8,059 nt of DNA from an uncultured Gammaproteobacteria bacterium (GTDB taxonomy: Bacteria; Pseudomonadota; Gammaproteobacteria; GCA-002705445; GCA-002716945), in assembly GCA_913041865.1 (NCBI GenBank), contig CAJWIW010000043.1, positions 1-8,059 on the forward strand, given 5' to 3'. Both the position numbers and the translations under genes were made by a program. Below the pieces are notes generated by a model, which searched no databases, had not been told where the DNA came from, and saw only the letters and a list, made by a program, of their open reading frames with translations. Positions 1 through 6,720 of the stretch are shown piece after piece (the stretch's first letter is position 1; each line of letters opens with the position of its first letter).

Positions 1-14
1 GGTTTTATATCGAA

Positions 15-1091
15 ATGTCAGAATACTATATAGGAATAATGTGCGGCACAAGTCTCGACTCACTTGATGTATCTCTGGTGAGATTCAAAAATAGAAATCT
101 ATCGGTCAGATCCTTCCACACCTACTCATTCACAGCTTCACTTAAAAGAAAAATCATAAAGTCTAAAAATTCTAAAAAAGTATCGGGAACTACACAAAAT
201 GACATCTCCAGATTTATATCTGAATGCGTAGTCAAAACTATAAGAAAAAATAAATTACAGTATAGCGATATACATGGTGTTGGCTATCCAGGAATTACAC
301 TTAATCATAATCCTAAGAAAAAAACTTCAACATATATGGGAGATCCAAATAAGATTAGATCTTTTCTCGATATTCCATTGGTTGCTGACTTTCGACAATG
401 TGATATTAATTCTGGAGGGCAAGGAGCACCACTGACAGGATATTTTCATGAATTCCTCAATAAGAAGTTGGGCAAAAAAATATCATTTTTAAACCTAGGT
501 GGTTTTGCAAATATTTCGATTCATAAGGCTGGCAAAGTTATCTCTTATGATACAGGTCCTGCAAATTATTTAATAGATAATTGGTGCAGGAGAAAATTTA
601 AAAAAGACTATGATAAAAATGGTAACTTGGCTAAAAAAGGAGAGATAGATTATCAATTACTTAAACGTATGACCTCAGATAGCTTTTTTAAAAAAAATCA
701 TCCTAAGAGTACTGGGTTTGAAAAATTTAATATGAAATGGTTAGAGAGACAAATACGATTGACTGGTTACAAAATAACAAATGAAAATGTTCTTACCACA
801 TTAACCTACTTTACTATTACAACGGTAGCCCAAGAATTAAATAAGGATAATTCAAGAGAGAAAAAAGTATTTATATATGGTGGAGGTGTCAAGAACCAGC
901 TCATTATAGATGGGATACTTGGCTCAATAAAACATAAAAGAGTAAAAAAAATGAATTTTGGTATAAGTGAAAAAAACTTAGAGGCGACTGCCTTTGCATG
1001 GCTGTCATACAAGAGAATAAAAGGCCAGAAAATAACCAATCCTATGATAACTGGTAAAAAATCTCCGAGTTTTCTCGGCAATATCTATTAG
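15..1091 (+). CDS. anmK: Anhydro-N-acetylmuramic acid kinase (divergent)
   Basis: AnmK cleaves and phosphorylates 1,6-anhydro-MurNAc to MurNAc-6-phosphate with ATP, recycling cell-wall sugar in the cytoplasm. The 358-residue length is near the family norm of about 360-370. Visible motifs are the N-terminal phosphate loop MCGTSLDSLD (9-18), DFRQCD followed by GGQGAPL (125-140), LNLGGFANIS (159-168), YDTGPANYLID (178-188, with Asp179 in the position of the family's catalytic Asp), KSTGFEKFN (231-239), YGGGVKN (288-294) and a C-terminal GISEKNLEATAFAWL. Two blocks are unusual. The loop has Cys and Ser where E. coli has MSGTSLDG, and the conserved HGQT stretch is replaced by YPGI at 91-94, although the following His (H98) remains. 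Only 14 bases lie upstream, with no clear ribosome site, so the start rests on alignment with E. coli AnmK. The stop lies four bases from the convergent citrate synthase stop. Family assignment is firm; normal activity is less certain. Confidence 0.9.
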   Translation: MSEYYIGIMCGTSLDSLDVSLVRFKNRNLSVRSFHTYSFTASLKRKIIKSKNSKKVSGTTQNDISRFISECVVKTIRKNKLQYSDIHGVGYPGITLNHNPKKKTSTYMGDPNKIRSFLDIPLVADFRQCDINSGGQGAPLTGYFHEFLNKKLGKKISFLNLGGFANISIHKAGKVISYDTGPANYLIDNWCRRKFKKDYDKNGNLAKKGEIDYQLLKRMTSDSFFKKNHPKSTGFEKFNMKWLERQIRLTGYKITNENVLTTLTYFTITTVAQELNKDNSREKKVFIYGGGVKNQLIIDGILGSIKHKRVKKMNFGISEKNLEATAFAWLSYKRIKGQKITNPMITGKKSPSFLGNIY

Positions 1092-1095
1092 TATG

Positions 1096-2241
1096 TTATA
1101 ACTTTCTGGGTTTGGACCCAATATAGTTCTGGGTTGGTCGAAAAATCTTATTATTACTTATTTGCTCAATCCAATGAGCTAACCAACCAGAAGTCCTCGA
1201 TATAGCAAATAGTGGTGTAAACAAATCAACAGGAATACCGATTTCTTTGTAGAGTATGCCAGAGTAAAAATCTACATTAGCATATACGCCTTTTTGAGAT
1301 AATTTAGCTTCACACGCAAGTTCTAATTCCATGGCAGTTTCAAACATACCTGACACTTTTCCGCTCTGCTCTTTGAAAAGCTGTTTTACCATCTCTGTTA
1401 GGATATTCGCACGTGGATCTTTTGTTGAATATTCTCTATGGCCCATTCCCCAAACCACTTGTTTGCTAGAAAGTCTATCCTCAAGCCAATTTTGTACGTT
1501 ATCTTTTTCACCAATTTCCTCTAACATAACTATAACTTTTTGATTAGCGCCACCATGCAGTGGTCCTGACAAAGATCCTATTCCTGATGCGATAACTTGT
1601 GCTGGCTTTGCTAAAGTTGATGAAGTAACCATTGAGGTAAAAGTGGAAGCATTGATAGTATGTTCGGCATGCAAAATTAATGTAGCATCTATAATTCTAT
1701 GAACTAAATCTGACCTATTAATCTCATCATCTAACATTTGCATGAAATTACTAGCATAACTATTATCTTTGCTTGGAGGGATAACAGCTTTATTATTTTT
1801 AATTCTATTCCATGCTGCAACTATTGCTCCAATACTTCCCAATAATTTAGCAGACACATCAATAAAATAATCAGATTTATAATCGCCAGTTTTCAATTTC
1901 TCTGCATCAAAATCAATATCATAGTATGAGCCTAATACGGCAACAGCAGATTGAAGAACGAACATGCTATCTGAGTGCTTAGGGTATGAATTAAGTAGTG
2001 TTAATAAGTCTTGCGGAAGATTCATCGCCTCAGACATACTAGATGAAAATAGTTTAAGTTCGTCTTCACTAGGTAGCTCACCAGTTAAAAGCAAATAAGC
2101 TGTCTCTTCAAATGTGCTTTTCTGTGCTAGTTCTTCAATTGAAAAACCTCGATAACTCAAGACTCCTTTTGCGCCATCGATATCTGAAATGGAAGATTCT
2201 GTAGCTATTACACCATCTAAACCTGGATGATAATCTGTCAT
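1096..2241 (-). CDS. gltA: Citrate synthase, short dimeric-type
   Basis: Condenses oxaloacetate and acetyl-CoA to citrate, the entry step of the TCA cycle. The 381 residues match the short type found in archaea and Gram-positives rather than the roughly 427-residue hexameric E. coli GltA. Active-site blocks are in order: HAEHTINASTFT (191-202), GPLHGGAN with His229, MGHREY with His268 followed by DPRA, and NVDFYSG with Asp324; a C-terminal SRTSGWLAHWIEQ carries a substrate arginine. A 2-methylcitrate synthase (PrpC) is the main alternative, but PrpC has GHPVY and NLDWFSA at the last two motifs, so citrate synthase fits better. The ATG is 24 bases after the erpA stop, preceded by a weak AAAGGC ribosome site, so the two genes are probably one transcript. 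The gene ends four bases from the end of anmK. Confidence 0.92.
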   Translation of the reverse strand: MTDYHPGLDGVIATESSISDIDGAKGVLSYRGFSIEELAQKSTFEETAYLLLTGELPSEDELKLFSSSMSEAMNLPQDLLTLLNSYPKHSDSMFVLQSAVAVLGSYYDIDFDAEKLKTGDYKSDYFIDVSAKLLGSIGAIVAAWNRIKNNKAVIPPSKDNSYASNFMQMLDDEINRSDLVHRIIDATLILHAEHTINASTFTSMVTSSTLAKPAQVIASGIGSLSGPLHGGANQKVIVMLEEIGEKDNVQNWLEDRLSSKQVVWGMGHREYSTKDPRANILTEMVKQLFKEQSGKVSGMFETAMELELACEAKLSQKGVYANVDFYSGILYKEIGIPVDLFTPLFAISRTSGWLAHWIEQISNNKIFRPTQNYIGSKPRKL

Positions 2242-2265
2242 ATTAAAATTGCCTTTTTTAGTCTT

Positions 2266-2625
2266 CTAGGTCGAAAAAGATGAGCCACAACCACATGTAG
2301 TTTTGGCGTTTGGATTCTTAATTACAAACTGAGCTCCCTCTATGCTTTCCTGATAATCAATCTCTGCCCCTCTCAGATACTGAATACTCATTGGGTCTAC
2401 TAGCAGTTTCACGCCACATTTCTCAATTTCTGAATCACCTTCTTGAACTTTCTCATCGAAAGTAAAACCATATTGGAAACCAGAACAGCCACCACCAGTG
2501 ATAAAAACTCTAAGACTTAATTTAGGGTTATTTTCCTCTTCGATCAGGGTCTTTACCTTCTTTGCAGCGCTCTCTGTAAAGACTAATGGATCTTTTAAAC
2601 TAGTTGTGCCTTCTTGTGTTTGCAT
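2266..2625 (-). CDS. erpA: A-type iron-sulfur cluster carrier ErpA
   Basis: Small A-type carrier that binds a Fe-S cluster and passes it to apo-proteins; in E. coli ErpA is essential for IspG/H and respiratory enzymes. The 119-residue protein carries the three invariant cysteines: Cys47 in [15 protein letters not shown], and Cys111 and Cys113 in TTCGCGSSF near the C-terminus. The GFQYGFTFD and [14 protein letters not shown] blocks match E. coli ErpA (114 residues) more closely than IscA or SufA. The ATG is preceded by TTAGGTAGAAG about nine bases upstream. A promoter candidate sits in the 60-base spacer behind it, and citrate synthase follows after 24 bases. The stop is TAG. Known family behaviour supports the role; the link to citrate synthase is only genomic. 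Confidence 0.95.
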   Translation of the reverse strand: MQTQEGTTSLKDPLVFTESAAKKVKTLIEEENNPKLSLRVFITGGGCSGFQYGFTFDEKVQEGDSEIEKCGVKLLVDPMSIQYLRGAEIDYQESIEGAQFVIKNPNAKTTCGCGSSFST

Positions 2626-2655
2626 ATATCTTCTACCTAAGCTGAATTACGCTTA

Positions 2656-2684
2656 ATTATATATAAATTAATCTACAAAAACAA
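2656..2684 (-). promoter_or_regulatory. Promoter candidate for erpA-gltA
   Basis: On the minus strand, TTGTTT (2684-2679) with a 17-base spacer leads to a perfect TATAAT (2661-2656). Transcription would start near 2649 and give a leader of about 24 bases before the erpA ATG. The -35 is only three of six, and no IscR-like site is evident by eye. Confidence 0.45.
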
Positions 2685-2685
2685 T

Positions 2686-3183
2686 TTACTTAGTTTTGTC
2701 GTTCTTATCAATCGACTGTAAAAAACTCGCAGAATTTGCGGTATCTTCCTCTTTGTTATTAGACTTTGTTGCTTTTTTCTCTAATAAGCCAGCAGTTTTA
2801 CCCATATTTCTGATTAAACTTCCATTTACTGTTGAACCACCGTGCATCTCCAAGACATCGTAGTAAACATTTCCCGTTACTAAAGCCGAAGCGTCAATTT
2901 CAACTTGAGATGAAGAATGAACGTTGCCATTAACTTCTCCTCTTATCAAAACATTAGGAGCTGTGATATCTCCCTCTACAAGACCATTCTGATCAAGCAC
3001 TATTTGCGCATCAGCGTCTTCATTAGATTCGATGTTACCTTTTACTGTGCCTGATATTTTCAGGATTCCTGTAAAAGTAATATTTCCAGTAAACGTCGAG
3101 TTGTTACCTATAGCAGTTGTCTTCGCTGGAGAAGCATTCATATCCATAGACTTGTTTCCACTCAAAATTTCACCGATTTTCAT
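2686..3183 (-). CDS. Bactofilin (polymer-forming cytoskeletal protein)
   Basis: Bactofilins are cytoplasmic beta-helix proteins that polymerise without nucleotide and help place envelope enzymes. This 165-residue protein has a short charged N-terminal tail (MKIGEILSGNK), a core at about residues 29-127 made of repeated short beta rungs (GNITFTG, GTVKGNI, GLVEGDI, GEVNGNV, ALVTGNV, STVNGSL), and a polar disordered C-terminal tail rich in Lys, Asn and Asp. The rung pattern with hydrophobic residues alternating around Gly is the family signature. I start it at the ATG at 3183, which has a GGGTGGA site eight bases upstream. A longer reading from a TTG at 3240 would begin inside the -35 element of a good promoter candidate. 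It lies between argC and erpA, a position bactofilin-like genes also hold, as I recall, in pseudomonads. The partner enzyme is unknown. Confidence 0.88.
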   Translation of the reverse strand: MKIGEILSGNKSMDMNASPAKTTAIGNNSTFTGNITFTGILKISGTVKGNIESNEDADAQIVLDQNGLVEGDITAPNVLIRGEVNGNVHSSSQVEIDASALVTGNVYYDVLEMHGGSTVNGSLIRNMGKTAGLLEKKATKSNNKEEDTANSASFLQSIDKNDKTK

Positions 3184-3211
3184 AATATCCACCCATTTAA
3201 ATTTTTGGCGA

Positions 3212-3240
3212 ATTTTAAGTCTAACTGATTTACAAGACAA
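3212..3240 (-). promoter_or_regulatory. Sigma-70-type promoter candidate for bactofilin
   Basis: On the minus strand, TTGTCT (3240-3235, four of six to consensus) is followed by a 17-base spacer and TAAAAT (3217-3212, five of six). The predicted start near 3205 gives a leader of about 21 bases before the ATG at 3183, with a GGGTGGA ribosome site inside it. This supports the internal start chosen for the bactofilin. AT-rich DNA produces chance matches. Confidence 0.45.
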
Positions 3241-3257
3241 TTAGCAAGGACATTCAA

Positions 3258-4280
3258 CTAAATTAACCCGGTTTTTTCATCAAGATTGAACATAATATTC
3301 ATATTTTGTACTGCCTGACCTGAGGCACCTTTAACGAGATTATCAATAACTGAGAATATTACTAAATTTACTGAATCTTTTTGGCCCTCAATATACTTGA
3401 GAGAAATGAGACATTTGTTTGTATTACTTACATCTGAGATCCTAGGGAAAAGGTCGTCTTGACATATTTCAACAAACGGACTGTCCGCATAGTATTTTCT
3501 ATAAATATCAGAAATCTCATCTTGCCCATCAAGGGAAGTTGTTACATAGATGCTAGAGAAAATACCTCTGAGCATGGAACTTAGATGAGGTACAAATAGC
3601 ACATCTGAGTTTGCAGAATCTATGGTTTGGAGAATGCTTAAAATTTCTGGGTAGTGTCTATGTGTCTTTACCGCATAAGCTTGAAAATTATCATCGCCTG
3701 CAGGGAATAGTTTTTTACTATCAAGATTTCTACCCGCCCCACTTATTCCTGATTTCGCATCAATAAGAATATTTTGTTTTGGGAGGTAATTCATAATTGG
3801 TAGTAATCCAAGTAAAGCTGCTGTCGGATAACATCCAGGATTTCCTACTATCATTGAGGATGCAATCTTCTCTCTTTGTCCATGCATTTCGGGCAACCCA
3901 TAAACACTTTGATCTACAAGATCAGGTGACAGATGTTTTTGACCATACCATTTTTCCCAAAGTTCGATGTCTTTGATTCTGTAATCAGCAGAGATGTCTA
4001 TTACTCTGATATTTCTCTCAACTAATTTTTCTGCCATGCCCATTGCTACACCATTTGGGGTTGCAAAAAAAACAAGATCACACCCATCTAAATTATTTAT
4101 ATCTGGAGAACAAAACGTACCTTCATAGGGAAAATCTAGATTAAGGACATCTTTCACTTTCTCGTTGGCATTTTTGCTGGATGTTAGTGCTCTCAATTCA
4201 GCATTTGGATGTTGATGTAATATTTTAATCAGTTCTTCTCCAGTGTAACCAGAAGCGCCAACTATTCCGACTAGTATCAT
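3258..4280 (-). CDS. argC: N-acetyl-gamma-glutamyl-phosphate reductase
   Basis: Third step of arginine synthesis: NADPH-dependent reduction of N-acetylglutamyl-5-phosphate to the semialdehyde, in the cytoplasm. The 340-residue protein has the nucleotide loop VGIVGASGYTGEEL (4-17), FFATPNGVAM (71-80), DISADYRIKD (95-104), the catalytic cysteine Cys150 in VGNPGCYPTA, GISGAGR (178-184), KTHRHYPEI with the active-site histidine around 207-209, and the conserved C-terminal segment VKGASGQAVQNMN (316-328). Length and motifs are those of the common ArgC family with no gaps. The ATG has GGTGGT ten bases upstream. No other arginine gene is adjacent, so it appears to be transcribed alone or with bactofilin; the 72-base gap to hemG contains a -10-like TATAAT. 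Confidence 0.96.
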   Translation of the reverse strand: MILVGIVGASGYTGEELIKILHQHPNAELRALTSSKNANEKVKDVLNLDFPYEGTFCSPDINNLDGCDLVFFATPNGVAMGMAEKLVERNIRVIDISADYRIKDIELWEKWYGQKHLSPDLVDQSVYGLPEMHGQREKIASSMIVGNPGCYPTAALLGLLPIMNYLPKQNILIDAKSGISGAGRNLDSKKLFPAGDDNFQAYAVKTHRHYPEILSILQTIDSANSDVLFVPHLSSMLRGIFSSIYVTTSLDGQDEISDIYRKYYADSPFVEICQDDLFPRISDVSNTNKCLISLKYIEGQKDSVNLVIFSVIDNLVKGASGQAVQNMNIMFNLDEKTGLI

Positions 4281-4321
4281 AAGTAACGTACCACCAAGTT
4301 CATGACAATTAAGTTATCAAT

Positions 4322-4327
4322 ATTATA
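4322..4327 (-). promoter_or_regulatory. -10 element candidate for argC
   Basis: A perfect minus-strand TATAAT lies 41 bases before the argC ATG in the only gap between hemG and argC (4281-4352). A 16-base spacer would put TTTAAT in the -35 position, three of six to consensus. No ARG-box-like 18-base palindrome is obvious. No terminator hairpin is seen in this gap. Confidence 0.35.
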
Positions 4328-4352
4328 CAGTTTAAAGTTGATTATTAAACGA

Positions 4353-4874
4353 TTATGAAATTAGTTTTTTGGCAAATGCGTCCACGTCATCCCAATTAGT
4401 AAATTCATACGTTTTATTTGTATTTGTTGGCCCCTTTGTTATCCACATAATAAACTTAATAATGTACTTATCTGTGAATTTATAATTTGGAAAATCCAAA
4501 CGACCTGCGAAAACTCCCAGATGATTTGGCTCCCAGGATGACTTTCTCAAAAATTTCTTCATATATGGATTCGTATCAGGAGTATTTTTCTCAGGTTTTC
4601 TTGCAACAATATTTACACTAAAAAATGCACTCATTTTAGATTCTAATACGTTCTTATTATCTCTGATAAATTGAAAGAGAGATGGCCGATAATTGCCATA
4701 CCTGATGCTTGCACCAATTATTATCTTATCATAGGTGGCAAGATCCTTATTGAGAGCATCATCAATAGACATAGCATCTACTTGGTCAGATTTGGATATA
4801 GTCATCTCAATTTTGTCACAGATTTTTTTGGTATGTCCATCTACCGATGAATAAACTATAAGCGTACTCGGCAT
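4353..4874 (-). CDS. hemG: Protoporphyrinogen IX dehydrogenase (HemG flavodoxin type)
   Basis: FMN flavoprotein that oxidises protoporphyrinogen IX to protoporphyrin IX, the penultimate haem step, passing electrons to the respiratory quinone pool; E. coli HemG acts at the inner membrane face. The 173-residue protein begins with the flavodoxin FMN loop TLIVYSSVDGHTKKI (4-18), continues with IIIGASIRYGNY (51-62), then the HemG-specific SVNIVARKPEKNTPDTNPY (86-104), and WEPNHLGVFAGRLDFP (114-129). These match E. coli HemG nearly block for block. The start is set at 4874 rather than the in-frame ATG at 4922 because MPSTLIVYSS aligns with E. coli MKTLILFST, and a GGAG site lies ten bases upstream. 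It starts one base after the rppH stop, so the pair is translationally coupled. Confidence 0.93.
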   Translation of the reverse strand: MPSTLIVYSSVDGHTKKICDKIEMTISKSDQVDAMSIDDALNKDLATYDKIIIGASIRYGNYRPSLFQFIRDNKNVLESKMSAFFSVNIVARKPEKNTPDTNPYMKKFLRKSSWEPNHLGVFAGRLDFPNYKFTDKYIIKFIMWITKGPTNTNKTYEFTNWDDVDAFAKKLIS

Positions 4875-4875
4875 C

Positions 4876-5346
4876 TTAACTTTTCTCCAAAATACTTGAG
4901 AATTCTTGTAAAATGCTCTCATAAACTTTCTTCTTGAACTTAATCACACTTTTAATGGCAGTCTTTCTGTCACTCCACTTCCATTCGTCAAATTCAGCAT
5001 GCTCGGTTGCGTTTAAATTTATATCGCTTGCATCCTCACCGATGAATCTCAATAGAAACCATTTCTGCATTGCACCGTCATATTTCTTGTTGGATCTTTG
5101 AAAGACATGAGGTATGTGATAGACGAGCCACTTCTTGCTGATGTCAATTATTTCTACCTTGTCCTTCTCTAAACCAGTTTCTTCAAATAACTCTCGATAT
5201 AGTGCAACCTCTGGAGTTTCACCCTCATCAATGCCGCCCTGAGGAAATTGCCATGCATCAGCACCAATTCGTTTTCCAAGAAAAAATTGGTCTTCTCGGT
5301 TTACGATAACCATCCCTACGCCTTTTCTATAATTTTTACCCTTCAT
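4876..5346 (-). CDS. rppH: RNA pyrophosphohydrolase (Nudix)
   Basis: RppH (NudH) removes pyrophosphate from the 5' end of triphosphorylated mRNA and so triggers RNase E decay. The 156-residue protein opens with NYRKGVGMVI like E. coli GYRPNVGIVI, then AWQFPQGGIDEGE, a perfect Nudix box GX5EX7RELXEEXGL at residues 37-59 and QKWFLLRF (94-101), all typical of the RppH/NudH branch. The basic C-terminal helix FKKKVYESILQEF also matches. I prefer the ATG at 5346 because it gives the same N-terminal length as E. coli; an in-frame ATG at 5361 would add five residues, and neither has a clear ribosome site. hemG follows after one base. It is transcribed divergently from the HAD phosphatase, a neighbour pairing I recall from pseudomonads. 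Confidence 0.93.
   Translation of the reverse strand: MKGKNYRKGVGMVIVNREDQFFLGKRIGADAWQFPQGGIDEGETPEVALYRELFEETGLEKDKVEIIDISKKWLVYHIPHVFQRSNKKYDGAMQKWFLLRFIGEDASDINLNATEHAEFDEWKWSDRKTAIKSVIKFKKKVYESILQEFSSILEKS
4885..4888 (-). promoter_or_regulatory. Ribosome binding site for hemG
   Basis: Minus-strand GGAG within the last codons of rppH, ten bases before the ATG at 4874. It supports the shorter HemG start over the in-frame ATG at 4922, which lies inside rppH and would add 16 residues absent from E. coli HemG. Confidence 0.6.
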
Positions 5347-5361
5347 GGTGACTATTATCAT

Positions 5362-5476
5362 TATAAATATTTAATTCGTATACTTATCATAATACAATAT
5401 TAGGTGATTTAATTATGTATAATGCGAATTTTCTTTATAAGTTAAGTAAATTCCCAGATATGTTTTTCAGTGACTC
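5362..5476. promoter_or_regulatory. Divergent intergenic region rppH / HAD
   Basis: The longest non-coding stretch of the window and the only divergent one, so it must hold promoters for both directions. On the plus strand TATAAT is at 5418-5423, without a convincing -35; on the minus strand TATGAT is at 5391-5386. AATTCG (5373-5378) and CGAATT (5425-5430) form spaced inverted arms, with a GTATAC palindrome (5378-5383) next to the left arm and ATTATGTATAAT (5412-5423) inside the right. TAAATATTTA (5364-5373) is another palindrome. These may be operator sites or AT-rich chance. Confidence 0.35.
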
Positions 5477-6127
5477 ATGAATAAACTTACAATATTCGAC
5501 TTGGACAATACGCTATTAAAAGGCGATAGTGACAGAAATTGGGGTGAATTTCTCTCTGAGAAAAGAGTTGTTAACGATGATTATCTCTTGAGAAGTGAGC
5601 AATTTTATAATAATTATTATGAAGGAAGCCTGGATATCGACGGGTTTCTCAATTTCTGTTTGGAACCGCTAAAGAACAATGAAATAGATTTACTTCTAGA
5701 ATTAAGAGAAGAATTCATTGAGAAAAAAATTAAGCCTATTGTGTTATCAAAAGCATTGGCGAAGGTAAAAGAGGAAATGGAAGACAGCACAGTTATCATT
5801 GCTACAGCTACTAACGATTTTGTTACAAAACCTATTGCAAAGCTATTTGGTATCGATAACCTCATTGCTACAGAATTTGAGATTGTAAATAATAAATTTA
5901 CCGGTCAGGTTTTAGGATTGCCCTGTTTCAGGGAAGGTAAGTTGAAAAAAGTAACAGAGTGGATTAACTTAAAGGGGTATGCACTAGATGAATCGAAATT
6001 TTACTCTGACTCATTTAATGATTTACCCCTATTAGAGAAAGTTAGAAAAGCAGTTGTAGTAGATGGCGATGAAAAATTGTTGATGGAGGCAAAAAAAAAT
6101 GGATGGCTATGCTTATCGTTCAGGTAA
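5477..6127 (+). CDS. HAD-IB family phosphatase (SerB-like)
   Basis: HAD-superfamily phosphatase of the HAD-IB group, related to phosphoserine phosphatase; the physiological substrate is not known from sequence. The 216 residues contain motif I DLDNT (8-12, nucleophile Asp8 and acid-base Asp10), an alpha-helical cap around 20-95, motif II IIATATNDF (107-115), motif III lysine in REGKLKKV (152-159) and motif IV YSDSFNDLPLLE (176-187). The C-terminal GWLCLSFR corresponds to the GWPVISLR ending of homologues, so the gene is complete and in frame through the nine-A run at 6091-6099. The ATG lacks a strong ribosome site. It overlaps the CIA30 gene by 29 bases, suggesting one transcript. Homologues are sometimes named histidinol- or phosphoserine-phosphatase, which I would not transfer. 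Confidence 0.88.
   Translation: MNKLTIFDLDNTLLKGDSDRNWGEFLSEKRVVNDDYLLRSEQFYNNYYEGSLDIDGFLNFCLEPLKNNEIDLLLELREEFIEKKIKPIVLSKALAKVKEEMEDSTVIIATATNDFVTKPIAKLFGIDNLIATEFEIVNNKFTGQVLGLPCFREGKLKKVTEWINLKGYALDESKFYSDSFNDLPLLEKVRKAVVVDGDEKLLMEAKKNGWLCLSFR
6085..6089 (+). promoter_or_regulatory. Ribosome binding site for the CIA30 gene
   Basis: GGAGG inside the last codons of the HAD gene, separated by nine bases (a C and eight A) from the ATG at 6099. It is the strongest ribosome site in the plus-strand pair and decides the overlapping start and so the presence of the signal peptide. Confidence 0.7.
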
Positions 6128-6719
6128 AAAAATCACAACCTGGTTTATTGTTTTATTTGTGTTAATATTTTTTTATAATTCAGTAAATGCGGACACTATG
6201 ATAATAGATGATATGGAGAACTCAAATGGCTCTGCAGAAAAAAGAGACTATTGCGAGGAAACAACGACAAAATGGTGTTTTGTAACTGATAAAGTTATGG
6301 GTGGTGTTTCAGAGGGCACATTTGAAAAGCGAGAGTCCGATGATGTGCCTCATTATAATATGCAAGGTAATGTTTCAACAGAGAATAATGGCGGGTTCAT
6401 ACAATTCAGGACTCAATTAGAAAATCATCCAAAAGATAAAATATATAATGGAATTAGAATAAAAGTTCGTGGCAATAATGAAGAATATGCATTGCATCTG
6501 AGGACTAAATATTTATTTCTACCTTGGCAGTATTATCAAGCAAATTTTATTGCAACAGATCAATGGTCTATTATAGATATACCTTTTAATTCATTTAAAA
6601 AATCTAACTTTTATCAGCCAACGTCTGTTGCATCCATTGATATTAAAACAATCGGCGTTGTGGCAATTGGAAGAGACTTCAAGGCTAATATTGATTTAGC
6701 TTTTATGGAACTATATTAA
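6099..6719 (+). CDS. Exported CIA30-domain protein
   Basis: Predicted periplasmic protein with a CIA30 fold (a beta-sandwich first named for a mitochondrial complex I assembly factor); bacterial roles are mostly unknown. Residues 1-31 look like a signal peptide: basic RSGKK, then TTWFIVLFVLIFFY, then a likely cleavage after VNA31. The mature domain has WCFVTDKVMGGVSEG (59-73), GNVSTENNGGFIQFR (90-104), YNGIRIKVRG (116-125), WQYYQANF (143-150) and a C-terminal IGVVAIGRDFKANIDLAFMELY, the standard CIA30 order. Cys52 and Cys60 could form a disulfide if it is exported. GGAGG sits nine bases before the ATG, inside the HAD gene, so this start is well supported. Its stop lies one base from the stop of the convergent membrane-protein gene. 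Lack of a lipobox Cys at the cleavage site argues against a lipoprotein. Confidence 0.82.
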   Translation: MDGYAYRSGKKITTWFIVLFVLIFFYNSVNADTMIIDDMENSNGSAEKRDYCEETTTKWCFVTDKVMGGVSEGTFEKRESDDVPHYNMQGNVSTENNGGFIQFRTQLENHPKDKIYNGIRIKVRGNNEEYALHLRTKYLFLPWQYYQANFIATDQWSIIDIPFNSFKKSNFYQPTSVASIDIKTIGVVAIGRDFKANIDLAFMELY

Positions 6720-6720
6720 T

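Noticed and set aside
1..14. End of an upstream gene before anmK
   Set aside because: Fourteen bases are too few to recognise any family in the open frames; nothing can be called.
1107..1120. Hairpin TGGGT/ACCCA as an intrinsic terminator
   Set aside because: Only a five-pair stem, located in coding sequence, with no T-run after it on either strand.
1096..2241. 2-methylcitrate synthase (PrpC)
   Set aside because: Motifs GHREY and NVDFYSG differ from PrpC GHPVY and NLDWFSA, and no prp genes are adjacent.
3184..3240. Longer bactofilin N-terminus from a TTG start at 3240
   Set aside because: The added 19 residues are basic and unlike bactofilin tails, the region overlaps a good -35/-10 candidate, and the ATG at 3183 has a better ribosome site.
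5347..5361. RppH start at the upstream ATG (5361)
   Set aside because: Not excluded, but the five extra residues are absent from E. coli and Pseudomonas RppH and there is no ribosome site; the ATG at 5346 gives the usual N-terminus.
6091..6099. Run of nine A as a slippage site making a HAD-CIA30 fusion, or as an assembly error
   Set aside because: Both proteins end and begin as their families expect: HAD ends in GWLCLSFR and CIA30 begins with a signal peptide after a strong ribosome site. No fusion is needed.
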